From NCBI GenBank assembly GCA_958415625.1, contig CATYZI010000003.1, positions 1-64,000 on the forward strand: 64,000 nt of DNA, read 5' to 3'. The notes under the pieces are model-generated. The model made no database searches. It saw only the letters and a program-made list of their open reading frames with translations, and had not been told where the DNA came from. Below are positions 62,501-64,000 of this stretch, piece by piece. The DNA is from an uncultured Collinsella sp. GTDB taxonomy: Bacteria; Actinomycetota; Coriobacteriia; Coriobacteriales; Coriobacteriaceae. Position numbers and translations under genes: made by a program. Each line of letters opens with the position of its first letter. The first letter of the stretch is position 1.

Positions 62501-62761
62501 AAAGCCAATGCGATTGTTTCTGTAGGCATCCCAATCGCGGTCGCTGAAGTCCTTGGTCGAGATGCCATCGATCAACAGGTCGCCGGAATCGAAATGGTCG
62601 AGTCCACCAATGACGTTGAGCATCGTAGTTTTACCCGAACCCGAGGGACCCAGGATGGCTACAAACTCGTTATCGCGAAAAGACAGGCTTACGCTGTCGA
62701 GCGCTACCTGCGTAAACGACTGCGTAACGTACCTTTTGCAAATATCTCTGAGATCCAGCAT
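59507..62761 (-). CDS. ABC ATPase-FtsX permease fusion with a large ectodomain
   Basis: A 1084-residue single-chain transporter. The ATPase (about 1-230) has GPSGSGKTT, LSGGQMQRVAIARAL and LADEPTGALD. One helix (about 262-285) leads to a large outer domain (about 290-940) with a Gly/Asp/Ser-rich part (DLSGIDLSGLDIDLSGV) and long helical stretches. Three FtsX-type helices close the protein; VLERKKEIGILRAIGAS is the FtsX signature. MacB-type systems use such ectodomains to signal or drive exported molecules. The ATG at 62761 is preferred over a TTG three codons earlier. The stop abuts palindrome copy E. Confidence 0.87.
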   Translation of the reverse strand: MLDLRDICKRYVTQSFTQVALDSVSLSFRDNEFVAILGPSGSGKTTMLNVIGGLDHFDSGDLLIDGISTKDFSDRDWDAYRNNRIGFVFQSYNLIPHQTILENVELALTLTGVGHAERRQRARKALEAVGLGEHVNKRPSQLSGGQMQRVAIARALINDPEIVLADEPTGALDSTTSVQVMDLLKDVARDRLVIMVTHNPELAYQYATRIVNLADGKITDDSDPFDVANAARREAKPTRKTSMSFVTALGLSARNLLTKKGRTAMTAFAGSIGIIGIAAILALSNGVNGYIKKVEEDTLSSYPLTISKQDYDLSSMMGGQGTTDDDTSKNEGSSDGSTDGKARGTDKIPVVTAVKDMFASVKSNDMTSFKAWLDAGGDGIDKEVNAIQYGYGVTPVVYRAGKGDEKPVRLVPNAMTEAMSGGASSAATVSMESMGTSVFNEMIDDQSLLDSQYDVVAGHWPTSANEAVMVLSSRGTVGDYTLYSIGALDIDELNDLVNSAMTADGKVETPETGSDFTYDDALSTAFKVLSPADAYRKNEETGMWTDMSGDADYMTAKVADGIDVRIVGVVRPNEMANASALSPGIAYTHALTRQLMERAADSQIVQEQLAHPETDVFTGKSFDELQGEAKQGVDLGSMFSVDEAALKSAFSFDASALSGAAGGMDLSGIDLSGLDIDLSGVGKDIDFSSIMAKAPAPDFSGIFDGLELTPEQMQQVGTLANQLFEGFLQSDQFKALSPEDLKDASKLAAAFSTYLESDAVAQQILAQLKALGGDALVERLQHAMTDYVQKQLAPYLQQAMDQVMQTISEQIATTVSSQLKAGAAGLMGQVATQVSSSIANLAGAMRVDASAFANAIHFNMDAEDLSSLMMSYAKASQLTYDNNLTTLGYADEADPISVKIFPRDFEAKERVLDHIDAYNKQVKAAGHDEQAISYTDYMGIIMGSVTDIVNTISLVLIAFVSISLVVSSIMIGIITYISVLERKKEIGILRAIGASKRNVANVFNAETFIEGLIAGVFAIVVVVLVSFPVNAWALAAKQVPNLMSLPVQDALILIAISVLLTVVAGLLPARSASKKDPVEALRSE

Positions 62762-62940
62762 GGACGGCAACCTCTCTCGCGCGGGCGCGCTCGCCCGCTC
62801 CCCCGCCGTTCACGTTCGGCGCGCTTGTCCTACTCTATCCTCATTTTTGGCCGATACCGGTGAGGAATGTAACGAACCGCGCCAAAAAACGAACGGGACA
62901 GCACGCCGCATGGCGCACCATCCCGCATATAACATCCCCG

Positions 62941-62971
62941 ATGTGACAAAGAGGCTGTCACTTTGTCACAT
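62941..62971. repeat. TGTGACAAAG palindrome, copy F
   Basis: ATGTGACAAAGAGGC, then TGTCACTTTGTCACATT. Its right end is 12 bases from the stop of the minus-strand reductase gene at 62983. Confidence 0.85.
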
Positions 62972-62982
62972 TCCAATGCGCG

Positions 62983-64000
62983 CTACTTTTCGAGCCCGCA
63001 CGGCATAACGTTAGCGCTGCCGCGGCGAGCCTCAGTCACGGCTGCAAAGAAGCGATAGCCGCCCGAGAAGTTAAAGCACTCAAAGCCATGCTGCGCCAAA
63101 ATGCGGCAAGCAATGTAGCTGCGAATGCCGCTCTGGCAAATTACGTAGACCGGCTTGGCCCGGTCGAGCTCGCCCAGGCGATTGCGCAGATCATCGACGG
63201 GAATGTTTACGAAACCATCGATATGCCCGCGCTCATACTCCCCTTCCGTACGAACATCGAGCAGCTGCACGCTGCCATCGCGTGGCAAGTTGGGCTCATC
63301 CTCCCAATGCCACTGCGCCAGTATGCCGCGATTGAGGTTCTCGATCATAAAGCCCGCCATATTGACGGGATCCTTCGCCGATGAGTACGGCGGCGCGTAT
63401 GCTAGGTCCAAATCCTTAAGCCTATCGCCGCGCATGCCTGCCTGGATGGCAGTCGCCAGAACGTCGATACACTTGTCCACACCATCGATGCCCACGATTT
63501 GCGCACCCAGCAGGCGCAATCCCTGCTTCTCGAAGATAACCTTCATGGTCATGGGCGTTGCACCCGGATAATAACCCGCATGCGAACCGGGCGACAGGAC
63601 CACGCTGTCGCAGTCAATTCCCGCCGCGTGTGCTGCCTTTTCGGATAGTCCCGTGCTTGCCGCCGTCAAGTCGAATACCTTGATAATCGATGAGCCCAAC
63701 GATCCGCGGTAGCAGCTGTCCATGCCGGCTATGACATCGGCAACGACACGCCCCTGCTTGTTGGCGGGGCCGGCGAGCGAAATGACCGCGTCCTCGCCGG
63801 TCACCTGATGCGTGACCTGCGCGGCATCGCCCACGGCATACACGTCGGCAGCAGAGGTCTCCATGCGGTCGTTGACCACAATAGCCCCCTTGATGCCCAG
63901 TTCGAGCCCCGCCTCTTGCGCCAGATGGCTCTCAGGTGCCACGCCAATGGCAAGCAGCACCATATCGGCTCCGATAGGGTCATCGCCCGCAACATGGGTG
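62983..64000 (-). CDS. CoA-disulfide reductase/NADH oxidase with rhodanese domain (C-terminal part)
   Basis: The gene is cut by the window edge; about 339 residues are visible. VYAVGDAAQV is the second FAD motif of the pyridine nucleotide-disulfide oxidoreductase family, followed by the dimerisation domain. A C-terminal rhodanese domain (last 110 residues) has LLDVRTEGEYERGHI and the active Cys in VICQSGIRS. The layout matches CoA-disulfide reductases or persulfide reductases that handle sulfane sulfur. The active-site Cys of the first half lies outside the window. Confidence 0.85.
   Translation of the reverse strand, partial: THVAGDDPIGADMVLLAIGVAPESHLAQEAGLELGIKGAIVVNDRMETSAADVYAVGDAAQVTHQVTGEDAVISLAGPANKQGRVVADVIAGMDSCYRGSLGSSIIKVFDLTAASTGLSEKAAHAAGIDCDSVVLSPGSHAGYYPGATPMTMKVIFEKQGLRLLGAQIVGIDGVDKCIDVLATAIQAGMRGDRLKDLDLAYAPPYSSAKDPVNMAGFMIENLNRGILAQWHWEDEPNLPRDGSVQLLDVRTEGEYERGHIDGFVNIPVDDLRNRLGELDRAKPVYVICQSGIRSYIACRILAQHGFECFNFSGGYRFFAAVTEARRGSANVMPCGLEK

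Overview
The window is a GC-rich (about 60 %) chromosomal segment from a gut actinobacterium of the class Coriobacteriia, most likely Collinsella. This is an inference from base composition, gene style and content: a bile salt hydrolase gene, a sortase anchor of the LAxTG type, GGDEF/EAL proteins, and small intergenic palindromes between many genes. I found no tRNA, rRNA, CRISPR array, complete insertion sequence or prophage.

Layout. 1-5.9 kb: a frameshifted bile salt hydrolase, a peptide-deformylase-like protein without the catalytic glutamate, a purine permease, a surface-anchored beta-helix protein and an esterase. 5.9-10.4 kb, minus strand: uracil permease, MetE-like methyltransferase, a LysR regulator and a HAD phosphatase; a MET-box-like operator lies before the methyltransferase. 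10.6-12.6 kb: a TPP riboswitch with terminator controlling thiM, a thiamine-binding protein gene and thiE. 12.8-18.4 kb: a patatin-like phospholipase and two paralogous cyclic-di-GMP proteins. 18.4-19.3 kb: AT-richer accessory debris with an IS30 remnant. 19.3-31.7 kb: flavin reductase, ArsC-like protein, CobW GTPase, TrmL, a short UvrA, an AAA ATPase, a ribosomal-protection-type GTPase, RsmJ, RlmA and small membrane proteins.

31.9-44.3 kb: MATE exporter, LysR with divergent EamA transporter, uracil-DNA glycosylase, a queuosine-precursor transporter with SDR partner behind a candidate preQ1 riboswitch, release factor 3, a striking 80-bp-period array of hairpins, a GntR/ABC exporter operon, a ClC transporter, a LOG-family protein and a potassium channel. 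44.5-51.3 kb: a hybrid sensor kinase with two solute-binding domains, a flavin oxidoreductase, a MalY/PatB lyase, TrmO, an XRE/zinc-ribbon/TipAS regulator and glutaredoxin. 51.3-53.4 kb: a small accessory island with a leader region, a gene interrupted by an in-frame TGA, and a toxin-antitoxin pair. 53.6-64 kb: Dus, LysR with divergent aldo/keto reductase, flavodoxin, membrane proteins, a large ABC ATPase-permease fusion, and the C-terminal part of a CoA-disulfide-reductase/rhodanese protein cut by the window edge.

The most unusual signal is a modular set of intergenic palindromes that share a GGGAC/GTCCC-like core but carry different self-complementary outer arms. Many sit exactly at stop codons, and in several genes the palindrome itself supplies the TGA. 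A second signal is the four-unit hairpin array upstream of prfC.
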